A DNA stretch of 64,000 bases, taken from contig CATKXO010000003.1 in NCBI GenBank assembly GCA_949840775.1, forward strand, positions 45,475 through 109,474, written 5' to 3'. The notes below the pieces were generated by a model that was not told where the DNA came from, searched no databases, and saw nothing but the letters and a program-made list of their open reading frames with translations. The DNA comes from an uncultured bacterium (lineage in GTDB: Bacteria; Bacillota; Clostridia; Oscillospirales; Oscillospiraceae). Below, one piece after another: positions 11,456 to 20,311 of the stretch; positions within the stretch are counted from its first letter, which is position 1; each line of letters opens with the position of its first letter. A program made the translations under genes and the position numbers.

Positions 11456-12889
11456 GTGGGTATTATTTTACAACCCTTTGCCTGGCTGCTGCTGTTTTTT
11501 TACAACCTGTTCAGCAGCTACGGCATAGCCCTGATTCTCTTTGCCATTGTCATTAAACTGGTACTCTTCCCCGTCACGCTGAAGAGTAAAAAGAGCATGA
11601 TTCAGACTACCATGCTCTCGGGAAAGATGCAGCAGCTGCAAAAGCAGTACGGCAAGGACAGGGAGCGCTACAATCTGGAGCTCCAGAAGCTCTATGAGAA
11701 GGAGAAGGTCAACCCCATGGGGGGCTGCGTCTGGTCCCTCATCCCCATGATTATCCTGATCCTTCTGTACAGCATCATCCGCTACCCCCTGACCTATTTT
11801 ATGGGGATGTCCGACGATCAGATTCAGACACTGGCCACCCAGCTCAACTGGTCTGATGTGGCCATCGCAAACGGCTGGGTGACGGCCGCTGTGATGGAAA
11901 AGGCGGAGGGCCTGTTCCAAAACGGCGCCTATAATCAGCTGTATCTGCTCTCCCTGGTCACCAAGGAAAATCTGGCCTCCCTCCAGTCGGCTGTGGGCGC
12001 GGATGGCCTGTTTGTCATGAACTTCAAGTTCCTTGGCATTGACCTGTCCAGAATCCCCAACTGGAGATTTTGGGCCGGCGGGATTACCCCGGGCTCCATC
12101 GGCCTGTTTATTCTGCCAATCGTCTCGGTGTGCGTGTCCTTCCTGTCTATGAAGGTGTCTATGGCCACCAACCAGATGAACAATCAGACGGAAAACAAGC
12201 AGATGGACCAGACCAACAAGATGATGATGTGGATGATGCCACTGATGTCCCTGTGGATCGGCTTTACCGTTCCCGCCGGACTGTCCATCTACTGGATTGC
12301 CCAATATTTTACGCAGATGATTCAGGAGGTCATCTGCGGCTGTATGCTGAAAAAGGACTACGAGGCCGCCCGCCAGGCCGCCGCCAAGCGGGAGGCCGAG
12401 GAGAAGGAGGAGGAAAAGCGCCGCAAGGAGGAGGCCCGTCTGGAGCGGCAGCGCCGGATTGAGGAGGAGAAGAAGAACCGGGGCAAGAAGAAACCCGCCC
12501 AGAAGAAGGACGGCGAGCCCGCCCAGGAGGGCGTCAACCGGGAGGACAGCCGGGAGGGAATCCGGGCCTATGCCCGGGGCCGGGCTTACATCCCCAACCG
12601 CTACGGCGGCGTGACCCCCTACACCGACCCCAACCAGCTTTTCCGGGCCATGGAGGCTGCGGAGGCCGGTAAAAAGAAGAAGAAGGGCAAGAAGGAAGCG
12701 GAGAAACCGGAGGGCTCCACCCAGGCCGGTTCTATCCAAATTCCTGAGAGTAAGCCCGCTGAGCCCGTGAGCCTGACCAAGGAGACCCCACCCGCTCCCA
12801 TCGAGCCCCCTGTGGAGACCGAGGAGGTCGAAGTGGAAGTGGAGGAGATCGAGGTCGAGGTGGACGAGGATGAAAATAAGGAGGGCTGA
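11456..12889 (+). CDS. yidC: Membrane insertase YidC/Oxa1 with long charged tail
   Basis: Inserts proteins into the cytoplasmic membrane, alone or with SecYEG. The Oxa1 core (about residues 1-300) has the family's five-segment pattern, with the Arg-containing opening start LFAIVIKLVLFPVTLKSK and late segments PLMSLWIGFTVPAGLSIYW. The start is GTG at 11456 after GCGGAGG. The protein is 477 residues, far longer than the roughly 260-300 of Gram-positive YidC; residues 300-477 are a Lys/Glu-rich then very acidic tail (EEVEVEVEEIEVEVDEDE). The tail may contact ribosomes or KhpB; that is inference. Confidence 0.95.
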   Translation: MGIILQPFAWLLLFFYNLFSSYGIALILFAIVIKLVLFPVTLKSKKSMIQTTMLSGKMQQLQKQYGKDRERYNLELQKLYEKEKVNPMGGCVWSLIPMIILILLYSIIRYPLTYFMGMSDDQIQTLATQLNWSDVAIANGWVTAAVMEKAEGLFQNGAYNQLYLLSLVTKENLASLQSAVGADGLFVMNFKFLGIDLSRIPNWRFWAGGITPGSIGLFILPIVSVCVSFLSMKVSMATNQMNNQTENKQMDQTNKMMMWMMPLMSLWIGFTVPAGLSIYWIAQYFTQMIQEVICGCMLKKDYEAARQAAAKREAEEKEEEKRRKEEARLERQRRIEEEKKNRGKKKPAQKKDGEPAQEGVNREDSREGIRAYARGRAYIPNRYGGVTPYTDPNQLFRAMEAAEAGKKKKKGKKEAEKPEGSTQAGSIQIPESKPAEPVSLTKETPPAPIEPPVETEEVEVEVEEIEVEVDEDENKEG

Positions 12890-12892
12890 GTG

Positions 12893-13909
12893 ATGTTAAA
12901 ATGGATTGAGACCACCGGGCGCTCCGAGGAGGACGCCATTACCGCCGCCCTGTTCCAGCTGGGGCTGGAGCGTGACGATGTCTCTGTTGAAGTGATTGAG
13001 CGGGCCAAGTCCGGTTTTCTGGGCTTTGGCAGCAACCCGGCCAAGGTCCGGGTGAGCTATGACGAGGTAGACGGCGTACCCCGTCCCATCAGCGAGGGGT
13101 CCTGTGTGGAGAAGGACGCGCCCAAACCGGAACCGAAGCGGGAAGAGCCGGCCCCCGCTCCCGTGGCGGAGGAGCCGGTGATTCCTGCGGCTAAGCTGGC
13201 GGAGAAGAGGGCGCCCAGGCCGGCTGCCGCGCCTCAGATGGAAACCCCTGCCGCCCCCGTGGAGGAGGAGACCATTCTCTCCGCCAAGCCGGGCATGGCC
13301 CCGCCCAAACGGAACCAGCCCCGGCCCGAGCGGAGGGAGCGGCCCCGCCGGGAGAACCGGCTGCAGGAGGGGGACGAAATCCTCATCGGCAGCGCCCCGG
13401 CCCCTGCGCCCCGTGAGCCCGTCACCATGGAGCCGGTGAGCCCGGAGGACGAGAAGGCCAACCAGATTCGTACCTTCCTTACCGGTCTGATGGGCCACCT
13501 CCAGGTGGAGGCCAGCCCCGATATCTATATCACCAATGAGGGTAATTACAAGGTGATCCTTCAGGGCCAGAATCTGGGTGCCATCATTGGCCGCCGGGGC
13601 GAGACCCTGGACGCCATTCAGCAGCTCACCAGCTACACCGTCAACCGCGGCCAGTCCAAGCGGGTGCGTATCCATGTGGACGCCGAGGGCTACCGGGCCA
13701 AGCGGGAGGAGTCCCTCCAGCGGCTGGCCCTGAAAATGGCGGGCAAGGTGGTCAAGTACCGGAAGAATATGACCCTGGAGCCCATGAACGCCTACGAGCG
13801 CCATGTGATTCACACCGCGCTCCAGGACTACAAGGGCGTTACCACCTACTCCACCGGCGTGGAGCCCAACCGCCGCACTGTGGTGGCCTACGCCCCCCAT
13901 CAGAAATAA
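12893..13909 (+). CDS. khpB: RNA-binding protein KhpB (Jag)
   Basis: 338 residues with three parts: a Jag_N domain (1-58, SGFLGFGSNPAKV), a Pro/Ala/Glu-rich linker (about 60-180), a KH domain with GxxG loop IGRRGETLDAIQ, and an R3H domain ending NAYERHVIHTAL...GVEPNRRTVVAY. KhpB with KhpA binds many RNAs and affects cell shape and division in Gram-positives. The ATG at 12893 has GGAGGG seven bases upstream; the in-frame GTG at 12890 is too close to it. It follows yidC by three bases and ends at a terminator. Confidence 0.93.
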   Translation: MLKWIETTGRSEEDAITAALFQLGLERDDVSVEVIERAKSGFLGFGSNPAKVRVSYDEVDGVPRPISEGSCVEKDAPKPEPKREEPAPAPVAEEPVIPAAKLAEKRAPRPAAAPQMETPAAPVEEETILSAKPGMAPPKRNQPRPERRERPRRENRLQEGDEILIGSAPAPAPREPVTMEPVSPEDEKANQIRTFLTGLMGHLQVEASPDIYITNEGNYKVILQGQNLGAIIGRRGETLDAIQQLTSYTVNRGQSKRVRIHVDAEGYRAKREESLQRLALKMAGKVVKYRKNMTLEPMNAYERHVIHTALQDYKGVTTYSTGVEPNRRTVVAYAPHQK

Positions 13910-13915
13910 TACTTT

Positions 13916-13945
13916 AGGCGGAAGGGGTCTCCCTTCCGCCTTTTT
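13916..13945 (+). terminator. Terminator after khpB
   Basis: Stem AGGCGGAAGG/CCTTCCGCCT with a 6-base loop and a T5 run, directly before the ribosome site of the next gene. Confidence 0.85.
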
Positions 13946-13957
13946 GGAGGTAAGACC

Positions 13958-15289
13958 ATGCCAACTCCCCTCTACGACGCCCTGCGAAGCTACGCGGACA
14001 GGGAGATTCTCCGGTTTCACATGCCGGGACACAAGGGAAAATTTCTCCCCGTTCCCGAACTGACGGGGCTGGCTCCCCTGGACGTGACCGAGCTGTCCCC
14101 CACCGGAAATCTCTATGAGGCTGGGGAGCCTTTTGACGGGGCTCAGCGGCTGTGGGCCAGCCTCTTCGGCTTTGATTGCTGCCAGTTCCTCACCGGGGGG
14201 TCCACCATGGGCATCCATACCGGGCTTGCCCTGTGCGCCCGGCCGGGGGAGCGGATTCTGGTGGACCGGGGCTGTCACCGGGCGGTTTTCAATGCCATGG
14301 CTTTGCTGGACCTGGAGCCCGTTTATCTGGAGCGGCCCTGGCTGAGGCAGGAAAATCTGGTGGGGCCCATCTCCCCGGCGGATGTGGAAGCGGCCCTGGA
14401 GCACTGCCCGGATATCAAAACGGTCTGTATTACCTCCCCTACTTATGCCGGGGTGTTGTCTAATATCGGGGCCATTGCCCGCATTGTCCACGCCCACGGT
14501 GGAAAACTCTTTGTGGACGGGGCCCACGGGGCCCACCTGCCTTTCCTGGGTCTGGCCCCCTTCTGGGAGGCGGACGTTGTGACGGTCAGTGCCCACAAGA
14601 CCCTGCCCGCCATGGGACAGGCCGCGCTGCTCTTTACCGACGGCTTTGACCTGGACCGGGTGCGGCGGACGGCCTCGATCTACGGCACATCCAGCCCCTC
14701 CTACCCCATTCTGGCCTCCATGGACCTGGCTCGGGAGTGGCTGACAGAGGGGGAGGGCTGGCAGGAGTACCGCCGGGCAGCTGTCCGGGTGGCAGAGCTG
14801 CGGAAAAAATTCCCCTCTCTGAACAGCGGCTCCGGTTTCTCCCTAGACCCCACCCGGTTTACCCTGAAGGTCAAGGACGGCCCCGCCTTTGCCCGGGCCC
14901 TGGAGGCCCGGGGAATTTATCCCGAGATGGAGGACGGGGGCCACGTGGTCTTTATCTGCACCGCCCAGGACAGCGATGAGGACTTCCTCCGCCTGGAGGG
15001 GACGCTGGAGGAGATGAGGGACCAGCTGGGGGACTGTTCCCCCATCCCCGCCCCGCCTCTGCCGGAGCGGCTGCTCTCTCTGCGGGAGGCGTTGTTTGGC
15101 CCCTGGCGGGCGTGGCCCAGGCCGCTGAAGGACTGCGAGGGAGAGATTGCCGCCTGTCAGATTGCCCCCTATCCCCCCGGCGTGCCTGTTGTAGCGCCCG
15201 GAGAAGAAATTACAAAAAAAGAACTGGCCTATTTACAGGAAATAGGGTATAATATGCTGTCAGAGGTTCGAGTGATAGGTGAGGCGTGA
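13958..15289 (+). CDS. PLP-dependent Orn/Lys/Arg decarboxylase family (YaaO type)
   Basis: 443 residues. Fold-type I PLP enzyme of the short decarboxylase group without the wing domain. Visible motifs: N-terminal LRFHMPGHKGK, GGSTMGIHT, the Asp motif VDGAHGAHLPF and the PLP lysine in SAHKTLPAMGQAALL. The substrate (arginine, lysine or ornithine) cannot be told from sequence. The position before holB and ricT matches yaaO in Bacillus, except that tmk and yaaQ/yaaR are missing. It reads almost directly into holB. Confidence 0.88.
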   Translation: MPTPLYDALRSYADREILRFHMPGHKGKFLPVPELTGLAPLDVTELSPTGNLYEAGEPFDGAQRLWASLFGFDCCQFLTGGSTMGIHTGLALCARPGERILVDRGCHRAVFNAMALLDLEPVYLERPWLRQENLVGPISPADVEAALEHCPDIKTVCITSPTYAGVLSNIGAIARIVHAHGGKLFVDGAHGAHLPFLGLAPFWEADVVTVSAHKTLPAMGQAALLFTDGFDLDRVRRTASIYGTSSPSYPILASMDLAREWLTEGEGWQEYRRAAVRVAELRKKFPSLNSGSGFSLDPTRFTLKVKDGPAFARALEARGIYPEMEDGGHVVFICTAQDSDEDFLRLEGTLEEMRDQLGDCSPIPAPPLPERLLSLREALFGPWRAWPRPLKDCEGEIAACQIAPYPPGVPVVAPGEEITKKELAYLQEIGYNMLSEVRVIGEA

Positions 15290-15290
15290 T

Positions 15291-16115
15291 ATGAAACTGT
15301 CTGCCCTGAGGGGAAATGAGAGAGTAAAAGAACAGCTGTCCCAGCAGGAGCGGGGACGGGGACTGTCCCATGCCTACATTCTCTCCGGCCCGGAGGGGTC
15401 GGGGCGGCACACCCTGGCCCGGCTGCTGTCGGCGGGGATGCTCTGCACCTCCCAGGGGGAGAAGCCCTGCGGCCAGTGCCCCGCCTGCGGAAAGGTGCTG
15501 CGGGGGGTCCACCCAGATGTGTCTCTGATCACCGGGTCGGGCGCGGGGAAGACGATTACAGTGGACCAGGTGCGGGCCCTGCGGTCCGACGCCTATATCC
15601 GCCCCAATGAGGGACAGCGGAAGGTCTACCTTTTGGAGAATGCGGACCAGATGAACCCCTCCGCCCAGAACGCCATGCTCAAGCTGCTGGAGGAGGGCCC
15701 CCGCTACGCGGCCTTTCTGCTCATTGCCAACAACGCCGGCGGGCTGCTGGAGACGGTGCGGTCCCGCTGTGAGGAGCTGCCCCTTTTTCCCGCCGGCCGG
15801 CCGGCGGAGGATGAGGACGGCAGGGAGCGGGCCGCCCAGGTGAAGCGGATGGCCGACGCCCTGGAGCGGGCCGGGGAGCTGGAGCTGCTGGAGGAGTCCA
15901 TGCGCTTTGCCGCCAAGCGGAGCGGCGAGGAGTTTTCCCTTCTGCTGGACTCCCTTGAGGTGGAGCTGGGGACCCGGATTGCCCAGGCCCGGGACCGGCG
16001 GCGGCTCCTTCGGGCGGTGGAGCTGGTGAAGGAGCTGCGGGAGGCAGTACGGCGTAACGTAAATGCAAATCAGCTGTCCGGATGGCTGTGCGCGGGAATG
16101 TTTACAGCCCTGTGA
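15291..16115 (+). CDS. holB: DNA polymerase III delta' subunit
   Basis: Clamp-loader subunit that works with DnaX and HolA to open the beta clamp. 274 residues from the ATG at 15291; AGGTGAGG lies upstream and the in-frame GTG at 15279 lies within it. A degenerate P-loop (GPEGSGRHTLA), a zinc module (CGQCPACGKVLRGVHPD with an earlier Cys) and the sensor-1 region LLIANN are visible. It lies between the decarboxylase gene and ricT, as in Bacillus. Confidence 0.9.
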   Translation: MKLSALRGNERVKEQLSQQERGRGLSHAYILSGPEGSGRHTLARLLSAGMLCTSQGEKPCGQCPACGKVLRGVHPDVSLITGSGAGKTITVDQVRALRSDAYIRPNEGQRKVYLLENADQMNPSAQNAMLKLLEEGPRYAAFLLIANNAGGLLETVRSRCEELPLFPAGRPAEDEDGRERAAQVKRMADALERAGELELLEESMRFAAKRSGEEFSLLLDSLEVELGTRIAQARDRRRLLRAVELVKELREAVRRNVNANQLSGWLCAGMFTAL

Positions 16116-16149
16116 ATACAGGATTTAATTGTTCAAGGAGAAAATACAA

Positions 16150-17358
16150 ATGGTAGAGATTATCAGCATCCGCTTTAAAAGCGGCGGAAAGGAATATTAC
16201 TTTAACCCCGGCGGGACTCAATTCCAGGTTGGGGACGGCGTAATTGTGGAAACTGCCCGGGGGGTGGAATACGCCCAATGTGTGCGGAGCAATACCATGG
16301 TGGATGAGATCGACCTCACCGCCCCCCTCCGCCCGGTGGTGCGCAAGGCCACCCCGGAGGACCTCCGCCTGGCAGAGAGAAACAAGGAGCGTGAAAAGCA
16401 CGCCTTTTTGGTCTGTCAGCAGAAGATTGCCGAACACGGCCTTGATATGAAGCTGGTCAGCTCTGAATACAGCTTTGACGGCAGTAAAATCCTCTTTTTC
16501 TTCACCTCTGAGGGCCGGGTGGATTTCCGGGCCTTGGTGAAGGACCTGGCCGGGGCCCTGCATGCCCGGATTGAGCTGCGGCAGATTGGCGTCCGGGATG
16601 AGGCCAAGCTGCTGGGGGGACTGGGCATCTGCGGCAAGCCGTTCTGCTGCGCCCAGTTTTTGGACGATTTTCAGCCTGTATCCATTAAGATGGCCAAGAC
16701 GCAGAACCTGTCCCTCAACCCCACCAAGATATCCGGTACCTGCGGGCGGCTGATGTGCTGCCTGAAGTATGAGCAGGAGGCCTATGAGGACCTGGTGAAG
16801 CACGCCCCCAAGCAGGAGTCCTTTGTGGAGACCCCTGACGGGGCCGGTACGGTGACTGGCGTGAATCTGCTGCGGCAGACCGCCCAGGTCCGGCTGGAGT
16901 CCGACCCGGAGACGCCGAAGACCTACCACAACTGTGAGCTGTGCGTGGTCCGCAGCGGCAAGGGCAAGCGGCCGGAGGGGTATGTGCAGCCCCCCTTGGA
17001 GGAGCTGGCCAAGCTGCGCCGCCAGGACGACAGTGCCCCGGCAGTGACTGAGGAGGCAAGCCTTGCCGCCGCCATTGAGGCGGCCTTCCCCAGCCGGGAG
17101 CGGCGGCAGCCGGCCTCTCAGGAGGAGCGGGAGGACCGTCAGCCCGGCCGAAGAAACCGCCGCCGCCGTCCCAAGGGCGAGGGGAGCGGCCAGCGGCCCC
17201 AGGAGGACCGTCCTCCTCAGAAGGAGCGGCCTGTCCGGGAGGAGGAGGACGGGCAGCGGCCCCAGGAGGGGAGCGGAGAGCGCCGCCCCTACCGCCGGCG
17301 GAGGCACCGCCCCAAGGGCGGCGGGGGAGGAGGAAAACCCTCTGGGCCTCAGCAGTAA
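16150..17358 (+). CDS. ricT: PSP1-domain RicT (YaaT) with R/G-rich extension
   Basis: Subunit of the RicAFT iron-sulphur complex that stimulates RNase Y and affects sporulation and competence. The PSP1 core (about 1-265) carries the conserved cysteines GICGKPFCC and GTCGRLMCCLKYE. I start at the ATG at 16150, which follows AAGGAG; the in-frame TTG at 16129 is upstream of that site. At 402 residues it is about 125 longer than Bacillus RicT; the extra C-terminus is rich in Arg, Gly, Pro and Glu and ends in a G6 run, like RNA-binding tails. Follows holB. Confidence 0.92.
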   Translation: MVEIISIRFKSGGKEYYFNPGGTQFQVGDGVIVETARGVEYAQCVRSNTMVDEIDLTAPLRPVVRKATPEDLRLAERNKEREKHAFLVCQQKIAEHGLDMKLVSSEYSFDGSKILFFFTSEGRVDFRALVKDLAGALHARIELRQIGVRDEAKLLGGLGICGKPFCCAQFLDDFQPVSIKMAKTQNLSLNPTKISGTCGRLMCCLKYEQEAYEDLVKHAPKQESFVETPDGAGTVTGVNLLRQTAQVRLESDPETPKTYHNCELCVVRSGKGKRPEGYVQPPLEELAKLRRQDDSAPAVTEEASLAAAIEAAFPSRERRQPASQEEREDRQPGRRNRRRRPKGEGSGQRPQEDRPPQKERPVREEEDGQRPQEGSGERRPYRRRRHRPKGGGGGGKPSGPQQ

Positions 17359-17369
17359 GAGATTAAAAA

Positions 17370-17402
17370 GGACCCGGCCGTGGCAGCACGTCCGGGTTCC
17401 AT
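17370..17402 (+). terminator. Possible terminator after ricT
   Basis: GGACCCGG and CCGGGTTCC can pair across a 14-base loop, followed by a weak T stretch (ATTTTC). Modest support only. Confidence 0.4.
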
Positions 17403-17421
17403 TTTCAAGGGAGATGATCCG

Positions 17422-18366
17422 ATGGCCGGCTTTTTGAATGCCGTTTCAGCCTGTCTGGTGCTGCTGATGCTGATGTCGGTGGGCTATTTTATGGGACACT
17501 GGGGCTGGATGACTGCCGCAGAGAAAAAGTTCATCAGTAAGTTTATTGTAAATATTGCGGTTCCCTGCAACTGTCTGGTTGGGCTGCTGAACAATCTGGA
17601 CCGGAGCAGCCTGGTCCAGGCGGGGGGCATGGTCCTGGCTGGGGTGCTGGCGGTGGTGGCCAATCTGCTGCTTTCCGCAGTGGTGGCGGTGATTCTTCGC
17701 CTGCCGCGGCCGCGGTGGGGCGTTTTTGTGGCGATGGCCGGCCTGTCCAACACGATTTTTATTGGGATACCTGTGTGTACCCAGCTGTTTGGAGAGGTGA
17801 GTATGCCTTACATCATGCTCTATTACCTGGGACATACCTCCTTCCTCCAGTCGGTGGGCATTATGCTGGTGGAACGCGCGGGCACCAAATCGGGGGAGAA
17901 GTCCAGTCCGGTAAAATTTTTAAAGGACATGTTTTCCAAGCCCCCGATTTTGTCGGTCATCCTGTCCATTGTTTTGCTGCTTTTGAATTTGCGCCTGCCG
18001 GAGCCGGTGATGAAATTTGCCAATTACATCAGCGGTTCTGTCTCTCCCCTGGCCCTGATTTACTGCGGGTTTATCGTCTATGAGGTGGGAATCAGAAATC
18101 TCCACTTTATGCGGGGACTGCCCACTATGCTGGTGGTACGCCTGCTGGTTTCTCCGGTGGTCTGCCTGTTCTGCTGCTCTTTGCTGGGTATGGAGGGCCT
18201 GCCCCTCCAGGTCTTTGTGGTGGAGAGCGCCCTGCCGGTGGTCAGCCAGGTGACGGTGATGGCGGGGGAGTTCGGCGCGGACGAGGAGTATGCCGCGGTG
18301 GGCTCCTGCCTGTCCATCCTGGGGAGCTTTATTACGATCCCAATTTTGATGTTGATTTTGGGATGA
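17422..18366 (+). CDS. Auxin efflux carrier (AEC) family transporter
   Basis: 314 residues with about ten hydrophobic segments. AEC family features are the N-terminal KFIVNIAVPCNCLVGLL and the central Asn-containing AGLSNTIFIGIPVC. Such permeases export or import small organic acids; the substrate is unknown. The start is the ATG at 17422, eight bases after GGGAG. Last gene of the plus-strand block; a strong hairpin separates it from the convergent GH3 gene. Confidence 0.87.
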   Translation: MAGFLNAVSACLVLLMLMSVGYFMGHWGWMTAAEKKFISKFIVNIAVPCNCLVGLLNNLDRSSLVQAGGMVLAGVLAVVANLLLSAVVAVILRLPRPRWGVFVAMAGLSNTIFIGIPVCTQLFGEVSMPYIMLYYLGHTSFLQSVGIMLVERAGTKSGEKSSPVKFLKDMFSKPPILSVILSIVLLLLNLRLPEPVMKFANYISGSVSPLALIYCGFIVYEVGIRNLHFMRGLPTMLVVRLLVSPVVCLFCCSLLGMEGLPLQVFVVESALPVVSQVTVMAGEFGADEEYAAVGSCLSILGSFITIPILMLILG

Positions 18367-18370
18367 GAAA

Positions 18371-18397
18371 ACGGACTGCCGGCGGCAGTCCGTTTTT
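18371..18397. terminator. Shared terminator between convergent genes
   Basis: ACGGACTGCC/GGCAGTCCGT with a 3-base loop and T5 on the plus side, A4 before it for the minus side. It can serve both the carrier gene and the GH3 gene that converge here. Confidence 0.85.
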
Positions 18398-18398
18398 C

Positions 18399-19613
18399 TT
18401 ATGGGAGCAGTCCCAGGTCATATTTCCAGCCCAGCACCCGGGCGGCGGCCTCATCCACCCGCGCCTGGGGAAGGGTCCCCTCCTCCAGGGCGGCCAGCAC
18501 CTGGGGAATCTGCTCCTGAAAGTCGGCGGTGACCACCATATCGCATCCCGCCGCCAGGGCCATCACGGCGGGGGAGGTCCCTTGCTTCTTGGCGTATTTG
18601 GTGGCAGCCTTCATGGACAGGTCGTCGGTGAGGGCGGGGCCCTCAAAGTGCAGCTCCTCCCGGAGGATTTGGTACACGGCGGGGGAGAGGGAGGCGGGCC
18701 GGTCCGGGTCCATGGCGGTGACGATATTGTGGCACACCAGAATGGCGGTGGTGCCGTCGCTGGCCTCGATCCCCGCCTGGAAGGGGAGAAAGTCGCTGGT
18801 ACGGAAGGTTTCAAGGGGCCGCTCGTCTGTGACAATACCGGTGTGGGTATCGGCGTTGTCTCCGTAGCCGGGGAAATGCTTCATTACTGTGCCTACTCCG
18901 ATTTGGGCGCCGTTGCTGCCTCTGATTACTGCCGCGACATACTCCGCAGTGGCGGCGGCGTCCTTGCCCAGGGTGCGGTCATAGATAAAGCTGTTGGGAT
19001 CGGTGGAGACATCGCACACCGGGGCGAAATTGACGTTGATGCCGAAGCGGAGCAGATTATTGTTTTTCTCCCAGATATCGCTGGCAAAAATGTTATGTTC
19101 CGCAGATTGATGCCTGTCCAGCCACTGGGGAGACTTGCAGCGCTCCTCGAACAGGTTGGGATTCCGACTGGCCCGGATTACTGTGCCCCCCTCCTCGTCC
19201 ACCCCAATGAGCAGGGGAATGGAGGCGGCATCCTGGCAGCTCTGGACAGTTTGGGTGAACGCCTCTTCCGTCAGCCAGTTTCCCGTGGCATCTTTAAAGT
19301 TCCGGGTAAAGAGGAGATAACCCCCCAGGTGATATTCCGCCGCCAGCTCCGGGCCGTTCTCTGCGGGGCAGCGGGGGAAGAAGAGCTGGCCCACCTTTTC
19401 CTCCGGGGTCATGGAGGCCAGCAGGCCGTCGATGGTTTCCTGCCGGGGGTCAGGTTCCGGTTCGGGAATCTCCGTCGGGACAAAAACCGGCTGGTCCTCC
19501 ACCGGGGGAGGGGAGGGGAGCGGCGTGCTGACGCTTTCCGTTGGAGGAGAAGCCGGGGAGCAGCCCGCCAGCAGCAGGACGGCGGCAATCGCCAGGGAGA
19601 GGGCTTGCTTCAT
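18399..19613 (-). CDS. GH3 beta-N-acetylhexosaminidase-like lipoprotein
   Basis: 404 residues. Lipoprotein signal peptide with lipobox LLAGC (Cys about 18), a Pro/Ser/Glu-rich spacer, then a glycoside hydrolase family 3 domain of the NagZ/YbbD type. Visible motifs: substrate-site KHFPGYGDNADTHTG (NagZ: KHFPGHG...DSH) and nucleophile region LTDDLSMKA. Likely removes GlcNAc from cell-wall fragments outside the membrane. The ATG at 19613 overlaps the stop of the preceding gene as ATGA and has AAGGAG eight bases upstream; the same frame is open further 5' but without a ribosome site. Confidence 0.88.
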   Translation of the reverse strand: MKQALSLAIAAVLLLAGCSPASPPTESVSTPLPSPPPVEDQPVFVPTEIPEPEPDPRQETIDGLLASMTPEEKVGQLFFPRCPAENGPELAAEYHLGGYLLFTRNFKDATGNWLTEEAFTQTVQSCQDAASIPLLIGVDEEGGTVIRASRNPNLFEERCKSPQWLDRHQSAEHNIFASDIWEKNNNLLRFGINVNFAPVCDVSTDPNSFIYDRTLGKDAAATAEYVAAVIRGSNGAQIGVGTVMKHFPGYGDNADTHTGIVTDERPLETFRTSDFLPFQAGIEASDGTTAILVCHNIVTAMDPDRPASLSPAVYQILREELHFEGPALTDDLSMKAATKYAKKQGTSPAVMALAAGCDMVVTADFQEQIPQVLAALEEGTLPQARVDEAAARVLGWKYDLGLLP

Positions 19614-20311
19614 CGGAGAGACTCCTTTCCTGTGGACAGGGAAAAGCCGCGGTTTTCGATGGCAGTGCGGCAGATGGCGGACAAAGCGTAATAATTGACC
19701 GCGTTGGGGTACTGGCAGGCGGGGTGGTAGTAGTCGATTACCAGAGCGTCCTTCCAAAAGGCGATTTTGTCCGCCCAGGTATTTTCGTTGTTCAGTTCTC
19801 CGCCCAGTACGGTTTTCAGCAGCCCTATGGTGTTTCCACAGAGGATTACCTGGGGCTGGAGGAGTTCCAGCTGCTGTTTCAGCTTCCCTTTATCCTCCAA
19901 AGCGTATTTTTCCAAGTTGTTATAACTGGATGTGTTCGATCCTTCGCTTTTCTTTACATTGACAATCGCAATGGAATCAATTAACTCCCCTTCCCGTTCC
20001 CGAATGCGGTTGGGGTTATAAGCGGCGGGCTGGGAAAAGGCACTGTGAATGGCCTGAGTCCAGACCGCCGCTTTTTTCCACATCTTCCAAGGCCCGTTTT
20101 CGTGAAGTCCGGCAGTCAGGTCATAACCCGACGCTTCTTCCGTATATGCCTCCTTCAAAAAGAAACAGACCCGCGGCGTCTTTTGGGACCACCACACCTC
20201 CGGGCAGACCGCGCCGTCCAAGATAAACCGCCGGTACCCTTTTGCGATGTGGTTCTCCCTCCATCCCTCCATCAGCTGGTTTAGCCGCTCCTGCCGTTCT
20301 GAGGGGCTCAC
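19610..20311 (-). CDS. Unassigned protein, possibly uracil-DNA-glycosylase fold
   Basis: 233 residues, not firmly recognised. An early PRVCFFLKEAY, a central DSIAIVNVKK, then VILCGNT and a late YYHPACQYPN are spaced like the alpha/beta core and His-Pro loop of the uracil-DNA glycosylase superfamily, but the match is weak. Its DNA is less GC-rich than aspS. GTG start overlapping the aspS stop (GTGA), and its stop overlaps the GH3 start (ATGA), so three genes are translationally chained. Confidence 0.65.
   Translation of the reverse strand: MSPSERQERLNQLMEGWRENHIAKGYRRFILDGAVCPEVWWSQKTPRVCFFLKEAYTEEASGYDLTAGLHENGPWKMWKKAAVWTQAIHSAFSQPAAYNPNRIREREGELIDSIAIVNVKKSEGSNTSSYNNLEKYALEDKGKLKQQLELLQPQVILCGNTIGLLKTVLGGELNNENTWADKIAFWKDALVIDYYHPACQYPNAVNYYALSAICRTAIENRGFSLSTGKESLR

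Noticed and set aside
12896-14596. 566-codon minus-strand frame antisense to khpB and the decarboxylase gene
   Set aside because: Spans two clear plus-strand genes and their terminator; composition typical of a shadow frame.
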